The notes: generated by a model not told the origin, from the sequence alone. A stretch of DNA of 64,000 nt from Planctomycetota bacterium (GCA_016350165.1 CP066225.1:5022001-5086000), one strand, 5' to 3'. Counted from the first letter of the stretch, positions 46,518 to 55,924 are shown. Program-made: numbers and translations.

Positions 46518-47864
46518 CTACAAAGTTGGGGTATGGTTTTCGTTGTTCTGATTTGGTGAGGTTGAAGAGGATTCGAGATCAAAGAGGCGGCGGAGTGCGG
46601 AGGCGTAGAAGCCGAGTGGAGCATCGGGGTCGTTGTGATCGAGTTGAGAGAGTGGGAGGTGAAGAATTTTGTTAATCAGACGGTGAGTGTGTTCGTCTAG
46701 AAGACGCTGTGCTTCAGAGTTTTCTTCGTGAGGATAGGCGGCGTTAAGTTTGTTGATGGTACGCTGTGTTTCGAGGAGGCCAATATCGTGAAGACGGTGA
46801 CGGAGTTGCTTGACGAGTTGGCCTATATCGCGATTGTTGATTTGGGCCATGCATGTTTTGGCGACCTGTTCGAGATAAAGCTCGCAAGTTTCGATGTGCT
46901 CGGCGCGTTGTTCGTGAGTGTCGGCAATGACGGATTGGAGGTCGTCGACGTTATATAGGTAGACGTTTGTGAGTGAGCCTATAGCTTGATCGATGTCGCG
47001 AGGAACAGCGAGATCGAGAAGGAAGAGTGGTCGATTGCGACGACGCTTGAGTGTTGGCCTGAAAGAGTCTAACTGCAAGATAGGTGTAGGTGAAGCGGTA
47101 GATGAAATAACGATGTCGGCAGTGACGAGCATTTCATCAAGCTCTTCCCAGTTACGGACAGGGTTGGATGAGGCGGGGAGGTGGAGTGATTCTGCAAGCT
47201 TGGTTGCGTTATCAATCGAACGATTGACGATGCAGATCGACTTGGGTTTGAGTTGCTTAATGTGAGTGAGTGTTACTTTAGCAATTTCACCGGCACCGAT
47301 GGCGAGGACGTTTTTGTCTTTGAAGTTGGCAAAAATTTGACGCGCGAAATCGACGGCGACGGAGCCGATGGAGAGGCGGCCTGAGTCAATGCCTGTTTGC
47401 GAACGTACTTGTTTTGCAGCGGCGAGAGATTGTTGAAAGATGCTGTGGAGGATTGGGCCAACTGTGTTGAGGTGTGTTGCGGTTTCATATGAGCGTTTGA
47501 TCTGGCCTAGGATTTCTGTTTCGCCGAGGACCATTGAATCGAGACCAGCAGCTACATGAAGCAAGTGTTGGATAGCTGCTTGCTGCTCACGATGGATAGA
47601 GGCCGCGGTTAGTTGTTCGAGTGGGATTTGCTTGTGTTCTGCGAGGTATGTACGTAGGTCGTCAAGTTGTGGATCATCATGCGATGGGCGAGCGAAATAA
47701 TATTCGGTACGATTGCAGGTTGAAACTAAAACAATTTCAGCTTTGGGGTATTTGGATTTGAGCAGGTTTAGGTCAGTGGATAGAGAGTCGCCTGAAGAGG
47801 AGAGTTTTTCGCGAATTTCGAGTGGTGCGGTACGGTGATTGATGCCGAACATGATGACACGCAT
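46518..47864 (-). CDS. hemA: Glutamyl-tRNA reductase
   Basis: The 448-residue protein has MFGINHRTAPLEIREKLS, the active-site cysteine in LVSTCNRTEYYF, and an NADPH-binding domain (VLAIGAGEIAKVTL). It reduces charged glutamyl-tRNA to make glutamate semialdehyde, the first step of tetrapyrrole synthesis by the C5 route. The AGGAGG site precedes the ATG, which overlaps the ccsA/hemX-like stop by one base. It is the last gene of a three-gene unit. No clear terminator follows. Confidence 0.95.
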   Translation of the reverse strand: MRVIMFGINHRTAPLEIREKLSSSGDSLSTDLNLLKSKYPKAEIVLVSTCNRTEYYFARPSHDDPQLDDLRTYLAEHKQIPLEQLTAASIHREQQAAIQHLLHVAAGLDSMVLGETEILGQIKRSYETATHLNTVGPILHSIFQQSLAAAKQVRSQTGIDSGRLSIGSVAVDFARQIFANFKDKNVLAIGAGEIAKVTLTHIKQLKPKSICIVNRSIDNATKLAESLHLPASSNPVRNWEELDEMLVTADIVISSTASPTPILQLDSFRPTLKRRRNRPLFLLDLAVPRDIDQAIGSLTNVYLYNVDDLQSVIADTHEQRAEHIETCELYLEQVAKTCMAQINNRDIGQLVKQLRHRLHDIGLLETQRTINKLNAAYPHEENSEAQRLLDEHTHRLINKILHLPLSQLDHNDPDAPLGFYASALRRLFDLESSSTSPNQNNENHTPTL

Positions 47865-48805
47865 TATTCGCCTCCTAACTGTTGGTTAGAAGGGTTGTCG
47901 ATCGGCGTCATTTGGCGCGTTGGAGGTGTGGGTTTGTGCTCAGGCATTGCCATGACGATGCCGAAGACGGCAAGCAGAAGGACGAGGCCGAAGATTGAGA
48001 GCCAGGCAGCGCGGGCACCGCGGAAAGAGGTTGCGTAACGAACGTTCATGATGATGGCATAGACCGCCCATGCGATGACGGCGAGGATGATTTTGGGGTA
48101 GAGCCAAAACATTGCGCCATCAGCTTGTATATCTTCGAGGCTGGTGGTGAGGATGGTTAGGCCGGTGACAAGGCCGATAGTGAAAATGGCGAAGCCGAGG
48201 GTTGCGGTGGTGATGATGACGCGTTCAAGTGTTTCGAGTGAAGCAAATTTGCCAAGGGTTTTGAGGGTGGATGGGGTTTTGTGCTTGAGGCGTGATTGGA
48301 TGAAAAGGTACATAGCACCAGTGATTGCGGCGATGGCGGCGAAGAATGTACCGAGGTAGACACCGATGAGGTGGATGGTGAGCCAAATGGTTTGCAATTG
48401 GTCGAGATTGAATTCTTTGTAGGACCAAGAAGCGGCACAGATTCCCCATGCAAGGATGATTGCGAGAAGTGGGAGCGCGAAGGCGGCGAGGCCTCTGAGA
48501 GCTTTTTTTGCGAGGAAATAGCGGATGGAGAGTGCAAAGAGTGTTGCAATTAGGAGTAATCCATCAACATGAGCTGTGAGGGGCTGGAGATTGTCACTGC
48601 TAAAGAGCCACCGATAGAGGAAAATGATTGCGGTGGAAATAGCGGTTAAAGATACGAGTGTGTTTTGGAGTTTGCTGGGTGGAAGCGATGGTGTGTCGTT
48701 GGGTTGTTCTTTGAAACGGCGCAAAGATAGTAGCCACGCTGCGATTGTAATGAGCGTGAGCAGGACTAAAGCTGCACTAGTTAGTGGGTTGGTCAGGTCA
48801 TCCAT
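47864..48805 (-). CDS. Cytochrome c assembly (CcsA/HemX-like) membrane protein
   Basis: The 313-residue protein has eight or more transmembrane helices and the CcsA/CcmC-type segment with ASWSYKEFNLDQLQTIWLTIHLIGVYLG, including histidines that may bind heme. Proteins of this kind handle heme at the membrane or help GluTR (HemX). Adjacent hemA supports a HemX-like role. It overlaps hemA by one base and follows the siroheme gene by 31 bases, so the three genes are one unit. Confidence 0.82.
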   Translation of the reverse strand: MDDLTNPLTSAALVLLTLITIAAWLLSLRRFKEQPNDTPSLPPSKLQNTLVSLTAISTAIIFLYRWLFSSDNLQPLTAHVDGLLLIATLFALSIRYFLAKKALRGLAAFALPLLAIILAWGICAASWSYKEFNLDQLQTIWLTIHLIGVYLGTFFAAIAAITGAMYLFIQSRLKHKTPSTLKTLGKFASLETLERVIITTATLGFAIFTIGLVTGLTILTTSLEDIQADGAMFWLYPKIILAVIAWAVYAIIMNVRYATSFRGARAAWLSIFGLVLLLAVFGIVMAMPEHKPTPPTRQMTPIDNPSNQQLGGE

Positions 48806-48836
48806 TGGGCGTTGTTATATGAGTCTTATACGTTTG

Positions 48837-49490
48837 TTATGACTCGTGTGAATCGTTGTTGTCATCCTCGTACTGATCCGGCATGAGCGATTGGCAGAAG
48901 GCCTGATAGGCTTGAGTGCCCTGCTCTTTGAAGATTCTGATTGCGTCAGAGCTTGTGAGCTGTTTTATACGCTGGATACGACGTTTGGGATCGGTTATGG
49001 CAGATTGTAGCATGTGACGGTAGTTGGATGCGAGGTCGAGGAGTGGGGACCAGTCTTTATCGAGATTTGTTGCAAGTTGGTCACGGATTTGTGCAGCAGC
49101 GGAGGCGGAGGAGCCGTTAGTTGTGACGGCGATGGTGACGGGCCCGACGTGTGCGACTGCGGGGACTGTGAAATCGGATTGATTTGGAGCGTCTGCACGG
49201 TTGACCAAGATATCTTCAGCCCGAGCATCCTGATGGACTGAATCGTTGATTTTATTATCACTGGTAGCAATCACGACGAGGAACGCATCGTGAAGGTCCA
49301 TGGTTTGATATGGCCTCTTGTGAATTTTGATTGGGAGTGCTTCGAGATCGGGGTGAATGTCTGGTGCGATGAGTGTGATAGTGGCACCTGCGGATAGAAG
49401 GGACTGTGCGCGTCGGAGTGCGACGGAGCCTCCACCAACAATGACGACATTGCGTGTGGAAAGATTGAGGTTGATGGGAAAGTCAGGCAT
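48837..49490 (-). CDS. Precorrin-2 dehydrogenase/ferrochelatase-like (siroheme)
   Basis: The 217-residue protein matches the Met8/CysG N-domain: VVIVGGGSVALRRAQSLLSAGATITLIAP, VIATSDNKINDSVHQDA and FTVPAVAHVGPVTIAVTTNGSSASAA. It oxidises precorrin-2 and may insert iron to make siroheme for sulfite or nitrite reductases. Its position upstream of ccsA/hemX-like and hemA fits a tetrapyrrole operon. A sulfate-reduction gene, cysH, is 3 kb away. Confidence 0.88.
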   Translation of the reverse strand: MPDFPINLNLSTRNVVIVGGGSVALRRAQSLLSAGATITLIAPDIHPDLEALPIKIHKRPYQTMDLHDAFLVVIATSDNKINDSVHQDARAEDILVNRADAPNQSDFTVPAVAHVGPVTIAVTTNGSSASAAAQIRDQLATNLDKDWSPLLDLASNYRHMLQSAITDPKRRIQRIKQLTSSDAIRIFKEQGTQAYQAFCQSLMPDQYEDDNNDSHES

Positions 49491-49639
49491 AGGTGTATTT
49501 TAAGGTTAAGTCGTTTGAGGTCTAGCATTTAGTAAAGCATGTGGGGATAACATTATTGAATCGACAAGTTTAAGTGGTGGTGATGAGATAAAAGTTCACA
49601 TCAATACCAAACAAAGCCCGAATGTGATAAGATTGTGAT

Positions 49640-50962
49640 ATGAGCGGACTTTGGGAAGAAAAGCAGAGAATGAATCGTAAAGCGGCGGAACCGTTGGCGG
49701 TAAAGATGCGCCCAAAGGTGCTTGATGAATTTGCAGGTCAGAAGCATTTTCTAGGTGAGGGGAAGTTACTGCGTCGTATGCTTGAGGCTGATTTGCTGAC
49801 GAGTGTGATTTTTTTTGGGCCGCCGGGCACAGGGAAAACGACGCTTGCTGAATTGATTGCGCAACATACCAAACGACGGTTTGAAAGAGCAAATGCAGCA
49901 GCAGTGGGTGTGAAGGATGTGCGCGAGGTTTTGGATCGTGCGAAAAAATCACTTGAAAATGATGGCGTAAGATCAATTTTCTTTTTGGACGAGATCCATC
50001 GATTTAATAAATCACAGCAGGATGTGTTGTTGGGTGATGTGGAACGTGGTGTTATTACGTTAATTGGCGCGACAACTGAGAACCCATTTTTCAGTGTAAA
50101 TTCAGCTTTAGTTTCACGGTCACAGATCTTTCAGTTTGAAAGCCTGGATGAGGCTGAGGTCAAAGCGCTGATTAGACGAGCCATTAATGATAAAGAGCGG
50201 GGGTATGGAGAAAAGGAAATTGATCTTACGGATGAGGCATTGGATCACTGGGCTGTGATGTGTGATGGGGATGCGCGTCGAGCACTATCTGCGCTGGAAA
50301 TTGCTGTTTTATCAGGGGGAAATGGGGGTTCTGATGGAAAAATCGTTATTGATTTGGATGTCGCGCAGGATTCAATTCAGCAGAAAGCGGTGAATTATGA
50401 TGCGAAAGGTGACGGTCATTACGATGCAATCAGCGCATTTATTAAATCGGTGAGGGGGAGCGATCCTGATGCAGCTGTTTATTGGTTGGCGAAAATGCTG
50501 CACGCTGGCGAAGATCCAATGTTTATTGCGAGACGTATAGCGATTCTTGCGAGTGAAGATATTGGAAATGCTGATCCTAGGGGAATGCAAGTTGCTGCAG
50601 CAGCATATGAAATTACGCATCGGATAGGGATGCCAGAGTGCCAGTTGACGCTTGCACAGGCAGCGATTTACCTGGCATGTGCACCGAAGAGTAATGCGAG
50701 TGCAATGGCGATTTGGACGGCGATGAGTGATGTCAAGAAGGGGCGAACAATTCCTGTGCCAAAGCATTTGAGGGATGGGCATTATGCAGGAGCGAAGAAG
50801 TTAGGGCATAAAGGGTATGAATATGCACATAACTCTGATACGGGATTTGTTGATCAGGATTATTTAGGGGTGGATGTTAAATATTATGAACCTGTTGAGA
50901 GGGGATTTGAGGTAAGGATTGGCGAGTTTTTGAAGTGGATTGAAGATCAAAAAAACGGTTAA
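49640..50962 (+). CDS. rarA: Replication-associated recombination protein A
   Basis: The 440-residue protein is an AAA+ ATPase of the RarA/MgsA/WRNIP1 family: Walker A GPPGTGKTTLAELI, Walker B FFLDEIHRFNKSQQD, sensor GATTENPFFSVN, and a C-terminal helical domain with PKSNASAMAIW. RarA acts at stalled replication forks with SSB. It is divergent from the siroheme gene. Length and motif order match the family. Confidence 0.95.
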   Translation: MSGLWEEKQRMNRKAAEPLAVKMRPKVLDEFAGQKHFLGEGKLLRRMLEADLLTSVIFFGPPGTGKTTLAELIAQHTKRRFERANAAAVGVKDVREVLDRAKKSLENDGVRSIFFLDEIHRFNKSQQDVLLGDVERGVITLIGATTENPFFSVNSALVSRSQIFQFESLDEAEVKALIRRAINDKERGYGEKEIDLTDEALDHWAVMCDGDARRALSALEIAVLSGGNGGSDGKIVIDLDVAQDSIQQKAVNYDAKGDGHYDAISAFIKSVRGSDPDAAVYWLAKMLHAGEDPMFIARRIAILASEDIGNADPRGMQVAAAAYEITHRIGMPECQLTLAQAAIYLACAPKSNASAMAIWTAMSDVKKGRTIPVPKHLRDGHYAGAKKLGHKGYEYAHNSDTGFVDQDYLGVDVKYYEPVERGFEVRIGEFLKWIEDQKNG

Positions 50963-51299
50963 AGTAAAAATCGCAAGGATCTGCAAGGTTTACATCAAAG
51001 GCTTGCGGATGTTAACATATCACGGTGTGGGGAAAGTTGAAAAAAGTCCGAGAATATTGTTGTTATGCTGCGATACCGGCCGATATTAGGGTTTAGGTTG
51101 AGGGATGCGCTTTAGGTGCAATGTGACAGTCTTGCGGCAAGTTTTGTGTTACATTGTGTTGGTTGAAAAAGGGGTGGCGGAATGGGGTCGCTTGTGTTGA
51201 TGTCGCAATGGGGGATGGGATGTTGGATGTTATTTTATAAGCGTTGCAAAGGTTGTGATGCCCGTCAGCAATGGAGGCTGACCGGTTAAGGAGACGCAG
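50963..51299 (+). other. Gene-free stretch between rarA and the L,D-transpeptidase gene
   Basis: These 337 bases contain no open frame with a ribosome-binding site. Near the end a hairpin GTCAGC/GCTGAC (51264-51282) lies just upstream of the AAGGAG Shine-Dalgarno and could affect translation. No clear terminator for rarA was found. Confidence 0.4.
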
Positions 51300-52550
51300 A
51301 TGGTACTTGGATCGCAGGCAAGTCGAGATGGAATGAGTCGCCGTTATATGGTTTCGCGTAAGCGTAAGCCAAGTCGTTGGCCGTTGGTCCTCCTCGTGCT
51401 AGTAATTACTGGAGTTGGAGGCTTCCTCGTATTTGGTGGTGGCGAAAGTACACCCGCTGAAGGCGAAGCTGCAACAGGTGAAGAGGTTGCGGGTCTATAT
51501 AGTGGGAATGGCGAAACCTATCAGGCACCAGAACCTGTGGACAATAATGAGAGCATGTTACTGCCGACACGTGGTGAAGAAACATCGCAAGCAAATGATC
51601 CGGGTAAAGTATTTACACTCGGTTCGGATACACCAAATCGCAACCCGGTTGTACCTCAGAATGTAGGGCAAGTCGGGCAGCAAGCACCACAAGCATATCA
51701 GCAGCCACCTGTGATTCGTACCGCTGAACGTGAAACTCGTATGGGTAATGCGGGGAATCTGAGTCCTGTACGAAGCAAGCCAAGTCCACAGCAGTTGATT
51801 GAAGGTATGAAGCTGATTAGTGAAGGACAATATGTTGAAGGCCGGCAGGTTTTAAGTCATTTGCTTTTCGAGGGACGTAGTTTACTGTCGGTTGCTGATG
51901 CTGCTGATATCAGACAGACGCTCGAAAGTGTTAATGAGGCTTTGATCTTTGGTGAAGAGGTTCATCCTAAGGATACGACGATGTCTTGGTACAAGATCAA
52001 GAGCGGTGACGCGATGAGTCGTATCGGTAGAAAATACTCCGTGCCTTACCGGTACCTTGAGCGATTAAATAATGTGGTTGCAAGAAAGATTCAGGCTGGC
52101 AAAAAATTGAAAGTACCAAATGGTCCTTTCCATGCACGTGTAATGAAGAGTGACTACATGATCGATGTGTACATTAAGGATGCTAATGGCGCGAAGATTT
52201 TTGTGTGCAGTTACATGGTTGGGTTAGGATCTAATAATTCAACACCAGTAGGCAATTGGATTATTGAGCCGGGTCGCAAGGTTGTAAATCCTGATTGGCC
52301 GAATCCACGAACTGGTGAGTATTATGGCCGTAATGATCCACGTAATCCGATTGGTGAATATTGGCTTGCGTTGAAGGGAACTGACGAGAATACAAGCAAA
52401 GCTCAGAGCTATGGTATTCATGGTACGATTGAGCCCGAATCAATTGGCACGCAAAGTTCTATGGGATGTATTCGCCTAGGCAATAAGGACATTAAAGAAT
52501 TGTTCTATATGCTTTATGAAGGTTCGAGTACAGTTCAAATTGAGCCGTGA
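51300..52550 (+). CDS. L,D-transpeptidase (YkuD) with LysM domain
   Basis: The 416-residue protein has an N-terminal basic segment and membrane anchor (WPLVLLVLVITGVGGFLVFG), a Pro/Gln-rich linker, a LysM peptidoglycan-binding domain at about residues 225-280 (YKIKSGDAMSRIGRKYSVPY) and a YkuD catalytic domain with the histidine in HGTIEPESIG and the cysteine in SMGCIRLGN. It should cross-link or anchor to peptidoglycan outside the membrane, which is of interest because some planctomycetes were long thought to lack it. AAGGAG precedes the ATG. Confidence 0.92.
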   Translation: MVLGSQASRDGMSRRYMVSRKRKPSRWPLVLLVLVITGVGGFLVFGGGESTPAEGEAATGEEVAGLYSGNGETYQAPEPVDNNESMLLPTRGEETSQANDPGKVFTLGSDTPNRNPVVPQNVGQVGQQAPQAYQQPPVIRTAERETRMGNAGNLSPVRSKPSPQQLIEGMKLISEGQYVEGRQVLSHLLFEGRSLLSVADAADIRQTLESVNEALIFGEEVHPKDTTMSWYKIKSGDAMSRIGRKYSVPYRYLERLNNVVARKIQAGKKLKVPNGPFHARVMKSDYMIDVYIKDANGAKIFVCSYMVGLGSNNSTPVGNWIIEPGRKVVNPDWPNPRTGEYYGRNDPRNPIGEYWLALKGTDENTSKAQSYGIHGTIEPESIGTQSSMGCIRLGNKDIKELFYMLYEGSSTVQIEP

Positions 52551-52582
52551 TTGAAAACTAAAATTAATAATGACCATATAAA

Positions 52583-52610
52583 AACCCGCTTGTAATAAGC
52601 GGGTTTTTTT
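52583..52610 (+). terminator. Intrinsic terminator of the L,D-transpeptidase gene
   Basis: A perfect nine-base stem AACCCGCTT/AAGCGGGTT with a five-base loop, followed by TTTTT, 33 bases after the stop codon. Confidence 0.92.
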
Positions 52611-52661
52611 GTTGATTAAGAAATATGCGATTCCCATTGTCAGTAAGGTTGAGAATAGGTT

Positions 52662-53468
52662 TTAAAGCATTGAGGCGTCGCGTGATTCACCTTCTTCAGG
52701 TGAAGTTGGTAAGTGCAAGCCACACTCTTGCTTGAGTCCTTTGAATCGACCTGCTCTCTCATCTTCATCAGCACCGATTGGTCTAGTTGAATGCCAATCG
52801 CCGATGGATTTATAACCTTGCTCGTAGAGTGGATGGGTTGGCAAGTCGTTCTTTTTGAGATATTCATAAACGTCTTTTTGTGACCAAGTCAGAATGGGGT
52901 GAACTTTAAATCGGCCATCCTGCTTCACGACGGTTTGTAGACCTGAACGGTGTGAAGTTTGCTGTCCACGCAGGCCAGCTAACCATGAATTTGCTTCAAG
53001 ATCTCTAAGCGCTCGCTGCATTGGTTCAACTTTGCGTAGTCGATCGTATTTATTGAGATTGGCAATGATTTCCTCATCAGTTTCGCCTTGCTCCCAGAGC
53101 TTACCATGCTTAGCTTCCATGTAAGATGGTGAGATAGTTGCTTGAAAAACCTTTAGGTTAAGATTCAGGCGTTCTGCAAGATCGTCCGTGAACTGATAAG
53201 TTTCTGGAAAGTGGTAGCCAGTGTCGATGAAGATGACTGGAATGTCAGGCACTACACGCGTTACGAGATGGAGCATAAGTGCTGCTTGAGCGCCAAATGA
53301 TGAAGTCATGACAAGGCCATCACCAAAGGCCTCATGGGCCCATGCGATGATTTGAGTTGCATCACTGTTTGCAAGTTTTTCGTTGACTTCATGTAAGTCG
53401 AAACTCGCGCGCAGATCATCTGTACGATTATCACTAATTGCAGGTGACACTAATTTGTTCTCCAACAT
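52662..53468 (-). CDS. cysH: Phosphoadenylyl-sulfate reductase (CysH family)
   Basis: The 268-residue protein has the adenylyl-sulfate reductase fold: TSSFGAQAALMLHLV (P-loop-like PP motif), IDTGYHFPETYQF and the catalytic cysteine in KQECGLH near the C-terminus. The paired cysteines that hold a [4Fe-4S] cluster in APS reductases are absent (SIGDWHSTRP replaces them), so the enzyme should use PAPS and thioredoxin. It reduces activated sulfate to sulfite in assimilation. The 260 bases upstream contain no recognised riboswitch. Confidence 0.92.
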   Translation of the reverse strand: MLENKLVSPAISDNRTDDLRASFDLHEVNEKLANSDATQIIAWAHEAFGDGLVMTSSFGAQAALMLHLVTRVVPDIPVIFIDTGYHFPETYQFTDDLAERLNLNLKVFQATISPSYMEAKHGKLWEQGETDEEIIANLNKYDRLRKVEPMQRALRDLEANSWLAGLRGQQTSHRSGLQTVVKQDGRFKVHPILTWSQKDVYEYLKKNDLPTHPLYEQGYKSIGDWHSTRPIGADEDERAGRFKGLKQECGLHLPTSPEEGESRDASML

Positions 53469-53727
53469 CCCATTTCCAGGTATGCTCGCTACTGCTCAAC
53501 TCCTCAATCGGCAGAAGCTCTGTTGAATGCATATCCATGTGGGACCGTGTTCGTATCTCTCGTGAGAGACATATCATAGGGACATTCTGTCTGAATAAAA
53601 GAACATCTCAGATAGTCAGCTTATTTCATGAATTTTCCGAGATAAGAAGACATGAGTGTCGTTTGTGTATTGTGACTAAGCTGTGTGGTTTGATCTAACA
53701 ATCATGAACTGCAAGAATGAATGACCT

Positions 53728-54255
53728 ATGAAAGACGTTTACCTCGGAATTGGCAGCAATCTTGGCGATCGTACAGCGCATCTGAAATATGCTTGCGATC
53801 AGATTGCGCAATTTGATCTGACATATGTGATTGCTGTTAGCCCATTTTATGAAACTGCACCATTAACCGGGGAAGGCGTGCCTGACAATCAAGGTACATT
53901 TTTAAATGGTGCGATACATTTACAAACTGATTTACAGCCGACCGATTTGCTCAGAAAACTGCAACATATTGAAACAGAGGCTGGTCGAGTTGTAAAAAAT
54001 AAGCGTGTACATTGGGGACCACGAGAGCTGGATATCGATATTCTGCTTGTTGGGAAAGAGATGATTAATGAAGATGAGGAACTGACAGTACCGCATCCTC
54101 GTATGTGTGAAAGATGGTTTGTGCTGAAGCCGCTTGCTGATATCGCAGAGAATTTTGTCCACCCACTTAATCATCATAAAATTGGTGAATTGTTGAGGGA
54201 TCTGGAAGAGCAATCGAATCGTGAAGGCAATCTTGGATTGCCTGTGAAGGATTAG
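53728..54255 (+). CDS. folK: 6-hydroxymethyl-7,8-dihydropterin pyrophosphokinase
   Basis: The 175-residue protein has LGIGSNLGDR at the N-terminus and PRELDIDILLVG with the metal-binding aspartates, then TVPHPRMCERWFVLKPL. It transfers pyrophosphate from ATP to the pterin in folate synthesis. queE starts two bases after its stop, and queD follows, so this cluster handles pterin and 7-deazapurine metabolism together. Confidence 0.94.
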   Translation: MKDVYLGIGSNLGDRTAHLKYACDQIAQFDLTYVIAVSPFYETAPLTGEGVPDNQGTFLNGAIHLQTDLQPTDLLRKLQHIETEAGRVVKNKRVHWGPRELDIDILLVGKEMINEDEELTVPHPRMCERWFVLKPLADIAENFVHPLNHHKIGELLRDLEEQSNREGNLGLPVKD

Positions 54256-54256
54256 T

Positions 54257-54958
54257 ATGAGTAACGTGACAGAAGCGACATGCCGCATCAATGAGATTTT
54301 TTACTCACTCCAAGGTGAAAGCACCTGGGCTGGAGAACGCTGTGTGTTTGTACGTCTAACAGGTTGCCCGCTTCGATGTGCTTATTGTGATACCGAGTAC
54401 GCCTTCCGTGAAGGCGAGACGATGATGATTGCAAATATTGTGAAAGAAATTGAGCGTGTTGGTAAAGGTTGTGATTTGGTTGAAATCACTGGCGGCGAGC
54501 CATTGGTGCAGAAAAACGTTCATACATTGATCGACCAATTGCTTGAAATGGGCAAAACGATACTCATTGAGACTTCTGGTGCTTGTGATATCAGTGTGTG
54601 CGATCCACGTGTGATTCGTATTATGGATATCAAAACGCCAGCCAGCGGCGAATCGCATCGTAATGATTGGAACAACATCGATCACCTCACGAAACAGGAT
54701 GAAGTGAAGTTCGTGATCTGCAATCGCGCTGATTATGATTGGTCGAAAAATGTGATTGATAAATATGATCTTTCATTAAGGGTCAAATCAGTTTTAGTGA
54801 GTGCTGCGGGCGAAATGGCTCCGGGTCAAGAAGTTGAGGGAGTTGCTGGGATGAATGTTCGAGACCTAACGGATTGGGTGCTTGAGGATCACTTACCAGT
54901 AAAATTGCAGGTTCAGTTGCACAAAATCATCTGGGACCCAGCGATGCGTGGGGTATAA
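54257..54958 (+). CDS. queE: 7-carboxy-7-deazaguanine synthase
   Basis: The 233-residue protein begins INEIFYSLQGESTWAGERCVFVRLTGCPLRCAYCDTEYA, the QueE signature with the CX3CX2C radical-SAM cluster. It makes the deazaguanine precursor of queuosine. The ATG is two bases after the folK stop, so they are co-transcribed. queD lies 180 bases downstream. queC is not in the window. Confidence 0.94.
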   Translation: MSNVTEATCRINEIFYSLQGESTWAGERCVFVRLTGCPLRCAYCDTEYAFREGETMMIANIVKEIERVGKGCDLVEITGGEPLVQKNVHTLIDQLLEMGKTILIETSGACDISVCDPRVIRIMDIKTPASGESHRNDWNNIDHLTKQDEVKFVICNRADYDWSKNVIDKYDLSLRVKSVLVSAAGEMAPGQEVEGVAGMNVRDLTDWVLEDHLPVKLQVQLHKIIWDPAMRGV

Positions 54959-55138
54959 CTGAGACAGATTAAACGTGATTTGATTCGGACCGCCAAAATT
55001 GGGAAGATGTCTTGCCTGTATTTTGCTGTGCTAGGTGGCGATGGCTGGGGAGGGATATTTGATTGACTAACTCACCCTTGTGCGGCTCCGATGTGGTTCA
55101 GCCACTTGTTCCGCTCTCCTTTGCATCAGGTATTTGTG

Positions 55139-55501
55139 ATGAAAATTGCACTCACGAAGAAAATTGATTTCGAAGCTGCTCACTGGTTGCCCAAATTCCC
55201 AGATGGCCACAAATGTCGCCGCCTGCATGGCCACTCATTCAAGGTCGATATTGTTGTCGAAGGCGATTGTGACCCTGAAATGGGCTATTTAATGGATTTT
55301 GGTGATATCAAGAAGGTCACTGCACCATTGGTTGAGCAACTCGATCATTATTGCCTCAACGACATCGAAGGCCTCGAAAATCCCACTGCTGAAATGCTAG
55401 CACAATGGATCTATGACAAGCTCATCGGCGATCTGCCCATGCTCAAACTTGTCCGCGTACACGAGACATGTACCTCATCAGCAGAGTATTGGGGCGAGTA
55501 A
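55139..55501 (+). CDS. queD: 6-carboxytetrahydropterin synthase
   Basis: The protein (120 residues from this start) has the QueD/PTPS fold: FEAAHWLPKFPDGHKCRRLHGHSFK with zinc-binding histidines, MGYLMDFGDIK, and the catalytic segment PTAEMLAQWIYDKL. It feeds the queuosine pathway upstream of QueE. The ATG at 55139 has AGG upstream; earlier starts at 55091 would add 16 residues. The gene ends at a strong terminator. Confidence 0.92.
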   Translation: MKIALTKKIDFEAAHWLPKFPDGHKCRRLHGHSFKVDIVVEGDCDPEMGYLMDFGDIKKVTAPLVEQLDHYCLNDIEGLENPTAEMLAQWIYDKLIGDLPMLKLVRVHETCTSSAEYWGE

Positions 55502-55529
55502 TCGACTCGAATACATCCTAAATTATCCA

Positions 55530-55558
55530 AAGCGAAGCATCCCACGCTTCGCTTTTTT
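55530..55558 (+). terminator. Intrinsic terminator of queD
   Basis: A perfect nine-base stem AAGCGAAGC/GCTTCGCTT with a seven-base loop, followed by TTTTTAG, 30 bases after the stop. Confidence 0.92.
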
Positions 55559-55581
55559 AGTGTAGTAAGCTTAAAAAAGTC

Positions 55582-55802
55582 TTGACGCTCAAGATGTCAT
55601 ATTAGACAATTTAGCAAGACAAACGGATATGGAAGGAGGTGTCACAGACAGCAAGTTTCATACCCAGTTGATTGTCAGCATTGAGCCAAACATTCATAAG
55701 CACAATTTTGTGCGAAACTGAAATTATCATCCTATTTATCATTCCGGCTGGATGACTGACACAAAAATCAACGACTGCTACCATTTCGGTAGCAGTTTTT
55801 TT
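55582..55802 (+). ncRNA. Candidate small RNA between queD and upp
   Basis: A promoter-like TTGACG (55582-55587) and GACAAT (55605-55610), 17 bases apart, would start a transcript near 55617. It would end at a perfect nine-base terminator ACTGCTACC/GGTAGCAGT followed by seven T (55774-55802). The queD terminator upstream separates it from queD, so this second terminator has no other gene to serve. The predicted RNA is about 185 nucleotides. Function unknown; the evidence is the orphan terminator. Confidence 0.4.
55774..55802 (+). terminator. Orphan intrinsic terminator upstream of upp
   Basis: A perfect nine-base stem with a five-base loop is followed by seven T on the plus strand. No gene ends just before it, which points to a non-coding transcript. 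Confidence 0.85.
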
Positions 55803-55853
55803 ATGTCCATCATCAACTTCGACTGCCGACCATACATTCAGAGTGACATCGAT

Positions 55854-55883
55854 TTGTGAACTAGCCCTAAATCTGTGTAAGAT
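55854..55883 (+). promoter_or_regulatory. Candidate promoter of upp
   Basis: TTGTGA and TAAGAT are 18 bases apart, 41 bases upstream of the upp start. Each matches four of six consensus bases. Predicted only. Confidence 0.3.
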
Positions 55884-55924
55884 GCTCACAATAATATGTT
55901 TAGTGACCAAGGAGTTAGCCTGAT

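Larger units (their letters stand above)
55502..55924 (+). other. Gene-free stretch between queD and upp with a candidate small RNA
   Basis: After the queD terminator (55530-55558) the 220 bases to the second terminator at 55774-55802 carry their own promoter-like sequence (55582-55610) and no convincing open frame. A perfect 14-base palindrome GCACAATTTTGTGC lies at 55700-55713. The upp promoter region follows. Confidence 0.45.

Noticed and set aside
52400-52480. SMGC in place of SHGC in the L,D-transpeptidase as an inactive site
   Set aside because: B. subtilis YkuD has SKGC, so the residue before GC is not always His; the catalytic His and Cys are present.
53469-53727. SAM riboswitch or other sulfur-responsive leader upstream of cysH
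   Set aside because: Only a short TCTCTC/GAGAGA inverted repeat is seen; none of the conserved SAM-I core words are present.
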